From: Luteimonas wenzhouensis
GTDB lineage: Bacteria > Pseudomonadota > Gammaproteobacteria > Xanthomonadales > Xanthomonadaceae
DNA: 64,000 nucleotides
Assembly (NCBI RefSeq): GCF_007859305.1
Contig: NZ_VOHE01000008.1
Span: 78,645-142,644 of the forward strand
Direction of reading: 5' to 3'
Notes under the pieces: generated by a model
What the model saw: the letters and a program-made list of their open reading frames with translations, nothing else
The model's database searches: none
What the model was told of the DNA's origin: nothing
In this document: positions 30,068 through 39,341 of the stretch, one piece after another
Position numbering within the stretch: the first letter of the stretch is position 1
Layout of the letters: every line of letters starts with the position of its first letter
Position numbers and translations under genes: made by a program

Positions 30068-30966
30068 CCCGACGCATCCGAAAAGCGGTGTTCCCGGTCG
30101 CTGGACTGGGAACACGGTTCCTCCCTGCCACGAAAACCGTTCCCAAGGAGATGCTGCCGATCGTCGACCGCCCGCTGATCCAGTACGCGGTGGACGAGGC
30201 GATCGAGGCCGGCTGCGACACCCTGGTGTTCGTGACCAACCGCTACAAGCACGCGGTGGCCGACTACTTCGACAAGGCCTACGAACTCGAGCAGAAGCTC
30301 GAGAAGGCCGGCAAGCACGAGCAGCTCGAGCTGGTGCGCAACGTGTTGCCCGAAGGCGTCCGTGCCGTGTTCGTCACCCAGGCCGAGGCCCTGGGCCTGG
30401 GCCATGCCGTGCTGTGCGCGAAGCCGGTGGTGGGCGACGAGCCGTTCGCGGTGCTGCTGCCCGACGACCTGATCTGGAACCGCAACGGCCCGGGCGCGCT
30501 CAAGCAGATGGCCGACCACGCCGAGGCCCACGGCGTCGGCGCGATCGCGGTGCAGGACGTGCCGCGCGAGCAGACCGGCAGCTACGGCATCGTCGAGACC
30601 GGGGACTTCCGCGACCGCAGCGGTGCGATCCGGCGCATGGTCGAGAAGCCAAGGCCCGAGGAGGCGCCGAGCACCCTGGCAGTGGTCGGCCGCTACATCC
30701 TGCCCGGGGCGATCTTTGACCATCTGGAGAAGACCGGCCGCGGCGCCGGCGGGGAGATCCAGCTCACCGACGCCATCGCCAGCCTGCTGGGCGAGCAGCA
30801 GATCGACGCCTACCGCTTCCGCGGCACGCGCTTCGACTGCGGTACCCACATTGGCCTGGTCGAGGCGACGATCCGCTTCGCGCTCGACCACGAGAAGCTC
30901 AGCGAAGCCGCCAGCGAGGCCATGGCCAGCGCACTGCGCGAACTGGGCGTGACCGACATCAGCTGA
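30064..30966 (+). CDS. galU: UTP-glucose-1-phosphate uridylyltransferase
   Basis: Makes UDP-glucose for LPS core and exopolysaccharide. The 300-residue protein begins with the nucleotidyltransferase motif AVFPVAGLGTRFLPATKTVPKE and contains MLPIVDRPLIQYAVDEA, LGLGHAVLCAK and VEKPRPEEAPS, all canonical for bacterial GalU. The ATG overlaps the preceding stop (ATGA). It closes the lapA-to-galU run. Confidence 0.97.
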   Translation: MTRRIRKAVFPVAGLGTRFLPATKTVPKEMLPIVDRPLIQYAVDEAIEAGCDTLVFVTNRYKHAVADYFDKAYELEQKLEKAGKHEQLELVRNVLPEGVRAVFVTQAEALGLGHAVLCAKPVVGDEPFAVLLPDDLIWNRNGPGALKQMADHAEAHGVGAIAVQDVPREQTGSYGIVETGDFRDRSGAIRRMVEKPRPEEAPSTLAVVGRYILPGAIFDHLEKTGRGAGGEIQLTDAIASLLGEQQIDAYRFRGTRFDCGTHIGLVEATIRFALDHEKLSEAASEAMASALRELGVTDIS

Positions 30967-31064
30967 GCCGACCGCCCACGGGCGCGGGATGCGTGTAGGA
31001 TGGTGCGCAGAGCGGGGCGAGGGGACGGATCCCCGTGGCGATGCGTCGACAGGGATGGTGACGG

Positions 31065-31844
31065 ATGAAGCAGGCCAGGACAGGCAGACCTGATTCCAGG
31101 GTGGTCAGGACGGTGGCGGCAGGCACGGCCGCCCGGGCCCTCTGGGCCACCGCCGCGCTGATGGCGGGCGTGGCGTGCAGCGGCAGGACGCTGCCGTCAC
31201 CGTCGTCGGCGACCGGCTCCGGCGGGCGGCAGGTCCCGCAGGTGGTTTCAGCTTCCCCGGCGCAGTCCGAGGCACGCTCTGGCGATGCCATGCCGCCCAT
31301 GATGCCCGGACGGATCCGGCTGCCCGTGGAGGTCGAGCCGGCCTGTCCCTCGGAGGACTTCGAGGAGTTCATCCGCGCATTCTTCAACAGCGGCGACCTC
31401 CAGGTCCGGTTCACCGCCCGGCCCTACGAGGTCAAGGGCCCGTACTACGAGCAGCACAATACAGACCCCGGTGATCCGGCCAATCCACAGTGGGAGGTCG
31501 TCGAGCGCAGCGCGCCTTCGCATGACCGCTATCGCTACGACACCGAACGGGAGGCCTTCGTCTCGGACAATGCGCGGCTCCGGGCGGGTGAGAAGTGGAA
31601 CGGCTTCGATGCGAACGGCGACCATGTGCTTCGGCCTGTCACCGATCTCAAGGTCCGGAAGGTGTCGACGGGGGAGTACGCCGTCGACACGCCCGGCCGC
31701 ATCACCACTTTCACCTGGCGAGGCGACTGCTGGTACCTGACGCAGGACTGGACCCTGGACCCGTTCGAGGGGTGCCGATGGCCCGACGAGTGCCGGCGCC
31801 TGCTCGAATACGAAGGGCAGTACTACAGGGACGATGAGGACTGA
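31065..31844 (+). CDS. Putative lipoprotein upstream of a peptidoglycan-binding protein
   Basis: A 259-residue exported protein of unknown function. A hydrophobic signal ends at GVAC (C38), a lipobox-like site that is non-canonical at -3. A Ser/Gly/Pro-rich linker and a globular domain follow (about residues 95-250: FEEFIRAFFNSGDLQVRF, then TTFTWRGDCWYLTQDW). The 'EFxxxFxxDxxFQxxR ... CWYL' pattern recalls DUF4348-type domains. It is followed 53 bp later by a gene with M23-like and peptidoglycan-binding domains. Such lipoprotein-plus-cell-wall-enzyme pairs are typical of immunity/effector modules in Xanthomonadales; here that is inference. A weak TGTAGGAT promoter-like box lies at about 30994-31001. 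Confidence 0.7.
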   Translation: MKQARTGRPDSRVVRTVAAGTAARALWATAALMAGVACSGRTLPSPSSATGSGGRQVPQVVSASPAQSEARSGDAMPPMMPGRIRLPVEVEPACPSEDFEEFIRAFFNSGDLQVRFTARPYEVKGPYYEQHNTDPGDPANPQWEVVERSAPSHDRYRYDTEREAFVSDNARLRAGEKWNGFDANGDHVLRPVTDLKVRKVSTGEYAVDTPGRITTFTWRGDCWYLTQDWTLDPFEGCRWPDECRRLLEYEGQYYRDDED

Positions 31845-31897
31845 ACGCAGGTCCGGGTGCAGCGCCCGACAGGCGAAGAACCGGCCAGGGAGGGGCC

Positions 31898-33202
31898 ATG
31901 ACCATGCAGAACGCCACGCCGCCCGGGCCGGCGGCCTACCGCATCCAGCAACTGGGACCACCGCGCGACCGAGACGGTTCGCCGGTCCGGGTCCATGGGC
32001 AGGGTACGCAGCTGAACGAGCCGGTGACCGGGTTCGACAGCCTCGTGCTGCATCATCCGGGGGACAGCCGGGGCGTGCGGATGGTGGACGGGTCGATCAT
32101 CGGCGGCGAGCGTGGACGCGTGTTCGCCTATGTCGGCGGTCGGATCGAGGAGATCGAGTTCCCACGGCCGGTCGCGGGCCGGTTCCGCGATTACGGGCTC
32201 GCGACGGACCAGGTACTGATCAAGAAGGATTTCATCCTGTCCAGTTCCGCGCTTGACGCCATGAGTCGTGAGGGCCGATCCGTCGAGGTCCCCAGCCCGG
32301 TTGCCGGCGTCGTGGGCGCGCGGCGCGATCGCGAGGGACTGGTGGACATCCTCGATCGGCGGGGCGGGGAGGTCATCGCCCGCATCCGCCACATGAGCGA
32401 TATCGAAGTCGATGTCGGGGACGCGGTGGAATACGGACAGACGCTCGGCATCCAGAGTGACGTGGACACGCGCCGGATCCACGTGCACATGGAAATGGAT
32501 TCGCGCTACTACCTGCAGTTCCGCAACTATGTCGACGACCTGGCCAGCGGCCGGCTGCCCGTGGACGCCGTCCACCGCACGAACGTCCAGCCACGCCCCG
32601 TGCCCGCTGACGGTACCTTCCGGCTGGGAGCGTCCGATCCGCGGATCCGCGACCTGCAGCGCGTCATGGGCGGGGAAGGGTATCGCGCGGCTGATGGCGG
32701 ACCGCTGGATCGCGATGGCGTCTACCGGATCGGGATGCAGGGCGCGCTGCTGGATTTCCAGCGCGACCACGGGATCCGGCAGACCGGAGACATCGACCCG
32801 CCCACGCTGCGGTTCGCTCCCGCGACGCGGCCGCGCGAAGTGGACCGGTTGGACTACGTCGCGCCCGGGCGCACGCCGCAGGTCCACCCGTCGCAGCAGC
32901 AGGCGCCTAGCCATCCCGATCACCCGGACCACCGACCAGGCCTGCCCGCGGAACCCGAGCCGGCGGTCAACCAGCGCAGGGCGCAGGCGCCCTGCTTCGG
33001 GTGTCCGCCCATCGACCGGCTCTCGGCCGCGCTGCGTTCGGGCGACGAGGCCGAGGTGTCACTGGCCTTTGCCGCGATCGGGACCTCGCCGGAGATGCTG
33101 GCGATGCTCGAACGCGGAAACAGGCTGCTTGCAGCCGCGCAGGAGGACTCCAGAAGCTCGCAGCAGATCCAGGCGCAGCCCGATGCGCCGGTACGCGGCT
33201 GA
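31898..33202 (+). CDS. M23-like / peptidoglycan-binding domain protein
   Basis: A 434-residue protein without signal peptide. Residues about 130-205 look like an M23 (LytM) beta-sheet domain: SPVAGVVGARR, VDVGDAVEYGQTLGI, then HVHMEMD, which corresponds to the HxH zinc motif. The upstream HxxxD motif of active M23 enzymes is not obvious (only KKDFIL), so activity is doubtful. A PG_binding_1 domain follows (about 235-290: RIRDLQRVMGG...GALLDFQRDHGI). The C-terminal 130 residues are Pro/His/Gln-rich, include PSHPDHPDH, and end in a Gln-containing helix. The lack of a signal peptide despite wall-binding domains, and the preceding lipoprotein gene, suggest a secreted effector with immunity protein (inference). 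The start has a strong GGGAGGGG site. Confidence 0.72.
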   Translation: MTMQNATPPGPAAYRIQQLGPPRDRDGSPVRVHGQGTQLNEPVTGFDSLVLHHPGDSRGVRMVDGSIIGGERGRVFAYVGGRIEEIEFPRPVAGRFRDYGLATDQVLIKKDFILSSSALDAMSREGRSVEVPSPVAGVVGARRDREGLVDILDRRGGEVIARIRHMSDIEVDVGDAVEYGQTLGIQSDVDTRRIHVHMEMDSRYYLQFRNYVDDLASGRLPVDAVHRTNVQPRPVPADGTFRLGASDPRIRDLQRVMGGEGYRAADGGPLDRDGVYRIGMQGALLDFQRDHGIRQTGDIDPPTLRFAPATRPREVDRLDYVAPGRTPQVHPSQQQAPSHPDHPDHRPGLPAEPEPAVNQRRAQAPCFGCPPIDRLSAALRSGDEAEVSLAFAAIGTSPEMLAMLERGNRLLAAAQEDSRSSQQIQAQPDAPVRG

Positions 33203-33230
33203 CCGGACGACGCGCGTCAGGGACAAGCGC

Positions 33231-33258
33231 AAACGGCGCCCCGGGGGGCGCCGTTTTT
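33231..33258. terminator. Bidirectional intrinsic terminator
   Basis: AAACGGCGCC / GGCGCCGTTT forms a perfect 10-bp stem with a 6-nt loop, followed by TTTTT on the plus strand (the AAA on the other side gives a short T-run on the minus strand). It separates the convergent lipoprotein/effector-like genes and the fad operon. Confidence 0.9.
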
Positions 33259-33281
33259 CTGCGACAGGGGGGGCGGGAGGG

Positions 33282-34490
33282 TCAGAGCGCCTCGAAGATC
33301 CCCGCCGCGCCCATGCCGGTGCCGATGCACATCGTCACCATGCCGTACTTGTGCTTCCTGCGGCGCATGCCGTGGACGATGGTCGCGGTGCGGATCGCGC
33401 CGGTCGCGCCCAGCGGATGGCCGAGCGCGATCGCGCCGCCGAGCGGGTTGACCTTGTCCGGGTCCAGCTCCGAATCGCGGATCACGGCCAGCGCCTGGGC
33501 GGCGAAGGCCTCGTTGAGCTCGATCCAGTCCAGCTGGTCCCTGGTCAAACCGGCCTGCCTGAGCGCCTTCGGGATCGCGGCGATCGGGCCGATGCCCATC
33601 ACCTCCGGGCGCACGCCGGCGACCGAGAAGCTGACGAAGCGGGCCAGCGGCGTCAGGCCGTAGTCCTTGATCGCCTGCTCGGAAGCCAGCAGCACCGCAC
33701 CGGCGCCGTCGCTCATCTGCGAGGAGTTGCCGGCGGTGACGGTGCCGCCGAACTGGCCGTTGCGGAACACGGTGCGCAGCTTCGCCAGGCCTTCGGCCGA
33801 GGTGTCGGCGCGCGGGCCCTCGTCCTGTTCGACCCGCAGCTTCTTCAGCCGCACGGTATTGCCGGCGAGGTCGGGCACGCGCGAGACCACCTCGTAGGGC
33901 GTGATCTCCTGGGCGAACTCGCCGGCGGCCTGGGCCGCGAGCGCCTTCCTGTGCGAGGCGAGGGCGAAGGCGTCCTGGTCTTCGCGCGAGACCTTCCACT
34001 CCTCGGCCACCTTCTCGGCGGTGATGCCCATGCCGTAGGCGATGGCGACGTTCTCGTCGCGCGCGAACACCTGCGGGCTGAGCGCGACCTTGTTGCCCAT
34101 CATCGGCACCATCGACATCGACTCGGTGCCGCCGGCCAGCATCAGGTCGGCGTTGCCGAGCCGGATCTGGTCGGCCGCCAGCGCCACGGCCTGCAGGCCG
34201 GAGGAGCAGAAGCGGTTGATGGTCTGCGCGGCGATGGTGTTCGGCAGGCCGGCCAGCAGCACGCCGATGCGGGCCACGTTCATGCCCTGTTCGCCCTCGG
34301 GCATCGCGCAGCCGATGATGGCGTCGTCGATGCGGCTGGTATCGATGCCCGGCGCCTGCGCGACCACGGCCTTGAGCACGTGGGCGAGCATCTCGTCGGG
34401 ACGGGTGTTGCGGAAGACGCCCTTCGGAGCCTTGCCGACCGGGGTACGGGTGGCGGCGACGATGTAGGCGTCCTGGATCTGCTTGCTCAT
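33282..34490 (-). CDS. fadA: Acetyl-CoA C-acyltransferase (3-ketoacyl-CoA thiolase)
   Basis: Last step of beta-oxidation: thiolytic cleavage of 3-ketoacyl-CoA. The 402-residue protein has the nucleophilic cysteine in INRFCSSGLQ (about residue 90), the GGAIALGHPLGATG histidine motif and the C-terminal acid-base cysteine in MVTMCIGTGMG. The ATG at 34490 gives the standard thiolase N-terminus (DAYIVAATRTPVGK). It lies 26 bp downstream of the fused dehydrogenase/hydratase gene, last in the TetR-fad operon, and ends in front of the terminator at 33231-33258. Confidence 0.95.
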   Translation of the reverse strand: MSKQIQDAYIVAATRTPVGKAPKGVFRNTRPDEMLAHVLKAVVAQAPGIDTSRIDDAIIGCAMPEGEQGMNVARIGVLLAGLPNTIAAQTINRFCSSGLQAVALAADQIRLGNADLMLAGGTESMSMVPMMGNKVALSPQVFARDENVAIAYGMGITAEKVAEEWKVSREDQDAFALASHRKALAAQAAGEFAQEITPYEVVSRVPDLAGNTVRLKKLRVEQDEGPRADTSAEGLAKLRTVFRNGQFGGTVTAGNSSQMSDGAGAVLLASEQAIKDYGLTPLARFVSFSVAGVRPEVMGIGPIAAIPKALRQAGLTRDQLDWIELNEAFAAQALAVIRDSELDPDKVNPLGGAIALGHPLGATGAIRTATIVHGMRRRKHKYGMVTMCIGTGMGAAGIFEAL

Positions 34491-34516
34491 GGTCTGGTGT
34501 CCTGTGTCGTCGTCGG

Positions 34517-36889
34517 TCAGTTGCGCAGCGGCTTGCCGGTCTTGAGCATGTGGGCGATGCGGGCCTGGGTCTTGTCCTGCTGGGCCAGCTCGACGAAGTG
34601 CTTGCGCTCCAGACGCAGCAGCCAGTCCTCGTCCACCACCGCGCCGCGGTCGACCTCGCCGCCGCACAGCACGGTGGCGATGCGGGTGGCGATCTCGTCG
34701 TCGTATTCGCTGATGAAGCGGCCCTTGAGCATGTTCACCAGCAGCATGCGGAAGGTGGCGATACCGACGTCGCCGGCGACCCGGATGCGGCGCGCGGGCA
34801 GGGGCGGGCGGTAGCCGCTTCCGGCCAGCGCGAGCGCTTCCTGGCGGGCGATATGCAGCAGCTCCCAGGCGTTGAACACGACCTTGTCGGCCGGGCGCAT
34901 CAGGCCCAGTTCCCGGGCCTCCACCGCCGAGGTCGAGACCTTGGCCATGGCCACCGTCTCGAAGGTCTTCTTCAGCTCGGCGAACACGTCGCCGCCCGGG
35001 CCCGCGGCCTGCGAGGCGCGCACCGCGATTTCCTTCAGCCCGCCGCCGGCCGGCAGCAGGCCCACGCCGGCCTCGACCAGGCCGATGTAGCTTTCCAGGT
35101 GGGCGACGGTGCGGGCGCTGTGCATCTGGAACTCGCAGCCGCCGCCGAGCGCCAGGCCGCGCACCGCGGCCACCACCGGCACCAGCGCGTACTTGATGCG
35201 CTGGCTGGTGGCCTGGAAGTTGGCGACCATCGCCTCGAAGGCGTCGACCTTGCCGGCCTGGAGCAGGCCCAGCGCACCGGCCAGGTCGGCGCCGGCCGAG
35301 AACGGCTCCTTCGGCTGCCAGAGCACCAGGCCCGCGAACTTCTTCTCGGCGATGCCGATCGCTTCCTGCAGTCCGTCGAGGACCTGGTCGGAGACGGTGT
35401 GCATCTTGGTCTTGAAGCTGACCACGCCCACGTCGTCGCCGTCGGTCCACAGGCGCACGCCGTCGTTCTCGAACACCGTCTCGCCGAGCGGGAACGACTC
35501 GCCCAGCAGGGGGTCGGGGAAGCGCTGGCGGCGGTAGACCGGCAGCGCCGAGCGCGGCAGCTTGGCATCCTGGCCGGGGCTGTAGCTGCCCTCGGCGGCA
35601 TGCACGCCCGAGCGGCCGTCGAACACCCAGTCGGGCAGCGGCGCGTCGCTCATGGCCTTGCCGGCCACGATGTCGTCGGCGATCCACTGCGCCACCTGTT
35701 TCCAGCCGGCCGCCTGCCAGGTCTCGAACGGACCCAGCGACCAGCCGTAGCCCCAGCGGATGGCCAGGTCGACGTCGCGCGCGGTCTCGGCGATGTCGGC
35801 CAGGTGGTAGGCGCTGTAGTGGAACAGGTCGCGGAACACCGCCCACAGGAACTGCGCCTGCGGATGCTGGCTCTCGCGCAGCCGGCGGAATTTCTCGGCC
35901 GGATCCTTCGTCTTGAGGATCTCGACCACTTCGTCGGCGGCCTTGCGGTCGGCCGGGCGGTAGTCCTGCTTCTCCAGGTCCAGGACCAGGATGTCCTTGC
36001 CGGCCTTGCGGAACACGCCGGCCCCGGCCTTCTGCCCCAGCGCGCCCTTGGCGATCAGCGCCTCGAGCCAGGCCGGCGCCCTGAAGTACTTGTGCCAGGG
36101 GTCGTCGGGCAGGGTGTCGGCCATCGTCTTGATGACATGGGCCATGGTGTCCAGGCCGACCACGTCGGAGGTGCGGTAGGTCGCCGACTTCGGGCGGCCG
36201 ATCAGCGGGCCGGTCAGGGCGTCCACCTCATCGAAGCCCAGACCGGATTCACCGGTGTGGTGCGCGGTGGCCAGGATCGAGAACACGCCGATCCGGTTGC
36301 CGATGAAGTTCGGCGTGTCCTTGGCGTAGACCACACCCTTGCCCAGGCTGGTGGTCAGGAAGGTCTCCAGGCCTTCGAGCACGGCCGGGTCGGTCGCCTT
36401 GGCCGGGATCAGCTCGGCCAGATGCATGTAGCGCGGCGGATTGAAGAAGTGCACGCCGCAGAACCGCGGGCGCAGCTCCTCCGGAAGAACCTCCGACAAC
36501 TTGTTGATTCCCAGGCCCGAGGTGTTGCTGGCCAGCACCGCGTGCGGGGCGATGAACGGGGCCACCTTGCGGTACAGGTCCTGCTTCCAGTCCATCCGCT
36601 CGGCGATCGCTTCGATCACCAGATCGCAGCCCTTGAGCAGCTCCAGCCCGGTCTCGTAGTTGGCCGGAGTGATGGCCTCGGCCAGCGACCTGCTGGCCAG
36701 CGGGGCAGGGCTGAGCTTGGCGAGGTTGGCGATGGCCTTGAGCACGATGCCGTTCGGGTCGCCCTCCTTGGCCGGGAGGTCGAACAGCACGGTGTCGACG
36801 CCGGCGTTGGTCAGGTGCGCGGCGATCTGCGCGCCCATGACGCCAGCGCCCAGCACTGCGGCACGACGTACAAGCAGTTTCTCAGACAT
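34517..36889 (-). CDS. 3-hydroxyacyl-CoA dehydrogenase / enoyl-CoA hydratase (FadN-type fusion)
   Basis: Bifunctional beta-oxidation enzyme of 790 residues. The NAD-binding 3-hydroxyacyl-CoA dehydrogenase half comes first (VLGAGVMGAQIAAHLTNAG near residue 13, HFFNPPRYMHL, KDTPNFIGNRIG). The crotonase-like hydratase half is at about residues 480-700 (GGGCEFQMHSA, GLVEAGVGLLPAGGG). This order is reversed relative to E. coli FadB and matches FadN-type proteins. The ATG at 36889 gives the family N-terminus MSEKLLVRRAAVLG; an ATG three codons upstream is also possible. It is 38 bp downstream of the TetR gene, so it belongs to its operon. Confidence 0.93.
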   Translation of the reverse strand: MSEKLLVRRAAVLGAGVMGAQIAAHLTNAGVDTVLFDLPAKEGDPNGIVLKAIANLAKLSPAPLASRSLAEAITPANYETGLELLKGCDLVIEAIAERMDWKQDLYRKVAPFIAPHAVLASNTSGLGINKLSEVLPEELRPRFCGVHFFNPPRYMHLAELIPAKATDPAVLEGLETFLTTSLGKGVVYAKDTPNFIGNRIGVFSILATAHHTGESGLGFDEVDALTGPLIGRPKSATYRTSDVVGLDTMAHVIKTMADTLPDDPWHKYFRAPAWLEALIAKGALGQKAGAGVFRKAGKDILVLDLEKQDYRPADRKAADEVVEILKTKDPAEKFRRLRESQHPQAQFLWAVFRDLFHYSAYHLADIAETARDVDLAIRWGYGWSLGPFETWQAAGWKQVAQWIADDIVAGKAMSDAPLPDWVFDGRSGVHAAEGSYSPGQDAKLPRSALPVYRRQRFPDPLLGESFPLGETVFENDGVRLWTDGDDVGVVSFKTKMHTVSDQVLDGLQEAIGIAEKKFAGLVLWQPKEPFSAGADLAGALGLLQAGKVDAFEAMVANFQATSQRIKYALVPVVAAVRGLALGGGCEFQMHSARTVAHLESYIGLVEAGVGLLPAGGGLKEIAVRASQAAGPGGDVFAELKKTFETVAMAKVSTSAVEARELGLMRPADKVVFNAWELLHIARQEALALAGSGYRPPLPARRIRVAGDVGIATFRMLLVNMLKGRFISEYDDEIATRIATVLCGGEVDRGAVVDEDWLLRLERKHFVELAQQDKTQARIAHMLKTGKPLRN

Positions 36890-36927
36890 GTCTTGCATCC
36901 ATTTGTTTTACAAGAGGGAGCAGCAGT

Positions 36928-37548
36928 TCAAGCTTGGAATCCGGCGGCGGCGAAGCGGATCAGCTCGGCGGCTGCCCGGCGCCGGTGCGCCGCCTCGTCC
37001 ACGCCCGCGGGCCGCTTGATGAGCCCGAAGTCGGCCATGGCGTAGGTCAGGGCGCCGCCGAGGAAGTCCAGTCGCCAGTACAGCGTTTCCTTGTCCAGGC
37101 GCGGCAGGCACGCGGCCAGGGCGCGGGCGAACTCCCGCTGGACGTGCCCGTAGCGCTCGGACAGGAAACCGCGCAGATTCTCGTTGTGTTCGGCGTAAGC
37201 CCGCGCGATGACGCGGATGAAGGAATGCCCCTGGCGGTCGAGGGCCAGGTCCAGGGCGGGTTCGACGAAGGCGGCCAGGATCGGCTCCAGCTCCCCCGGG
37301 CGGGCCTCGAGCGCGGCGCGCAGCCGGTCCAGGCGCTGGCGGCTCATGACGTCCATCCGCCGGCGGAACACCTCGTGGACCAGGTTGTCCTTGCTGCCGA
37401 AGTGGTAGTTGACCGCGGCGATATTGACGTCGGCCAGTGCCGTGACCTGGCGCAGGGAGGTGCCCGAGAAGCCGTGCTGGGCGAACAGCTCCTCGGCCGC
37501 GCCCAGGATCCGGTCCTTGGTGGAGAACTGCCGCCCTGCGATCACCAT
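36928..37548 (-). CDS. PsrA-like TetR-family regulator of fatty-acid oxidation
   Basis: TetR repressor of 206 residues and first gene of the fad operon. The helix-turn-helix lies at about residues 13-60 (ILGAAEELFAQHGFSGTSLRQ, NVNI-type recognition helix in ADVNIAAVNYHFGSKDNLV). The C-terminal domain is of the TetR_C (CecR/PsrA) type. The ATG at 37548 is preferred over the upstream frame start at 37632, because the latter would place the promoter and operator inside the gene. The operator in its promoter fits the PsrA consensus CAAAC-N4-GTTTG. Acyl-CoA or fatty acid is the likely inducer (family knowledge). Confidence 0.88.
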   Translation of the reverse strand: MVIAGRQFSTKDRILGAAEELFAQHGFSGTSLRQVTALADVNIAAVNYHFGSKDNLVHEVFRRRMDVMSRQRLDRLRAALEARPGELEPILAAFVEPALDLALDRQGHSFIRVIARAYAEHNENLRGFLSERYGHVQREFARALAACLPRLDKETLYWRLDFLGGALTYAMADFGLIKRPAGVDEAAHRRRAAAELIRFAAAGFQA

Positions 37549-37561
37549 CCGCCGCCACTCA

Positions 37562-37579
37562 ATCAAACGCTTGTTTGAT
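37562..37579. promoter_or_regulatory. PsrA-type operator
   Basis: A perfect 18-bp palindrome, ATCAAAC-GCTT-GTTTGAT, 14 bp upstream of the TetR start. Its core CAAAC-N4-GTTTG matches the motif known for Pseudomonas PsrA. It overlaps the -10 box at 37578-37583. Confidence 0.85.
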
Positions 37580-37606
37580 CGTAGTCCGGGGCTGCGCCGG
37601 ATGCAA
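37578..37606 (-). promoter_or_regulatory. fad operon promoter
   Basis: On the minus strand TTGCAT (37601-37606), a 17-bp spacer and TACGAT (37578-37583). The operator begins inside the -10 box, so bound repressor would block the regulator-fad operon. Confidence 0.72.
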
Positions 37607-37662
37607 ATCCGGCCCTCTTCGTTGCCGCACAATCCGGTAGAATTACCGCAGCCTTGTTGGCT

Positions 37663-37688
37663 AAACCCGCGTCCACACGCGGGTTTTT
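37663..37688 (+). terminator. Intrinsic terminator in the ndk upstream region
   Basis: AAACCCGCG / CGCGGGTTT with a 6-nt loop, followed by TTTTT. It faces the plus strand, although no plus-strand gene lies upstream. A TAGAAT box (37638-37643) sits just before it, so it would end a transcript of about 40 nt, or attenuate ndk. Confidence 0.8.
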
Positions 37689-37742
37689 CCCATGCTAATC
37701 TGGCCCCTTCCCCGCGGAGTGGCCCCTGCCCGGAGATCTTCC

Positions 37743-38168
37743 ATGGCGCTGGAGCGCACCCTTTCGATCATCAAGCCCGATGCCGTCGCCAAGAACGTCA
37801 TCGGCGAAATCTACAGCCGCTTCGAGAAGGCCGGCCTCAAGGTCGTCGCCGCGAAGATGAAGCACCTCTCGCGCAAGGAAGCCGAAGGCTTCTACGCGGT
37901 GCATCGCGAGCGCCCGTTCTTCAACGCGCTGGTCGAGTTCATGACCAGCGGCCCGGTGATGATCCAGGTGCTCGAGGGCGAGAATGCGATCGCGAAGAAC
38001 CGCGAGCTGATGGGCGCGACCAACCCGAAGGAAGCCGCGCCGGGCACGATCCGCGCCGACTTCGCCGACAGCATCGACGCCAACGCGGTGCACGGTTCGG
38101 ACGCGCCGGAAACGGCGGCGGTGGAGATCGCGTACTTCTTCGCCAGTACCGAGATCTTTTCGCGCTGA
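37743..38168 (+). CDS. ndk: Nucleoside diphosphate kinase
   Basis: Transfers the gamma-phosphate from ATP to NDPs through a phosphohistidine. The 141-residue protein begins [15 protein letters not shown]. The signature around the catalytic histidine is [12 protein letters not shown] (H about residue 117). The start at 37743 gives the exact family length. A TGCTAAT extended -10-like box at about 37693-37699 follows the upstream terminator and is the likely promoter. rlmN follows 18 bp later, as in many gammaproteobacteria. Confidence 0.97.
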   Translation: MALERTLSIIKPDAVAKNVIGEIYSRFEKAGLKVVAAKMKHLSRKEAEGFYAVHRERPFFNALVEFMTSGPVMIQVLEGENAIAKNRELMGATNPKEAAPGTIRADFADSIDANAVHGSDAPETAAVEIAYFFASTEIFSR

Positions 38169-38186
38169 GGGAAGTGGCGTAGCCTC

Positions 38187-39321
<1,135 letters not shown>

Positions 39322-39341
<20 letters not shown>

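Noticed and set aside
36895..36915. TTGT-AAA-ACAA palindrome between the fad repressor and the fad gene as a second PsrA site
   Set aside because: Does not match the CAAAC-N4-GTTTG motif.
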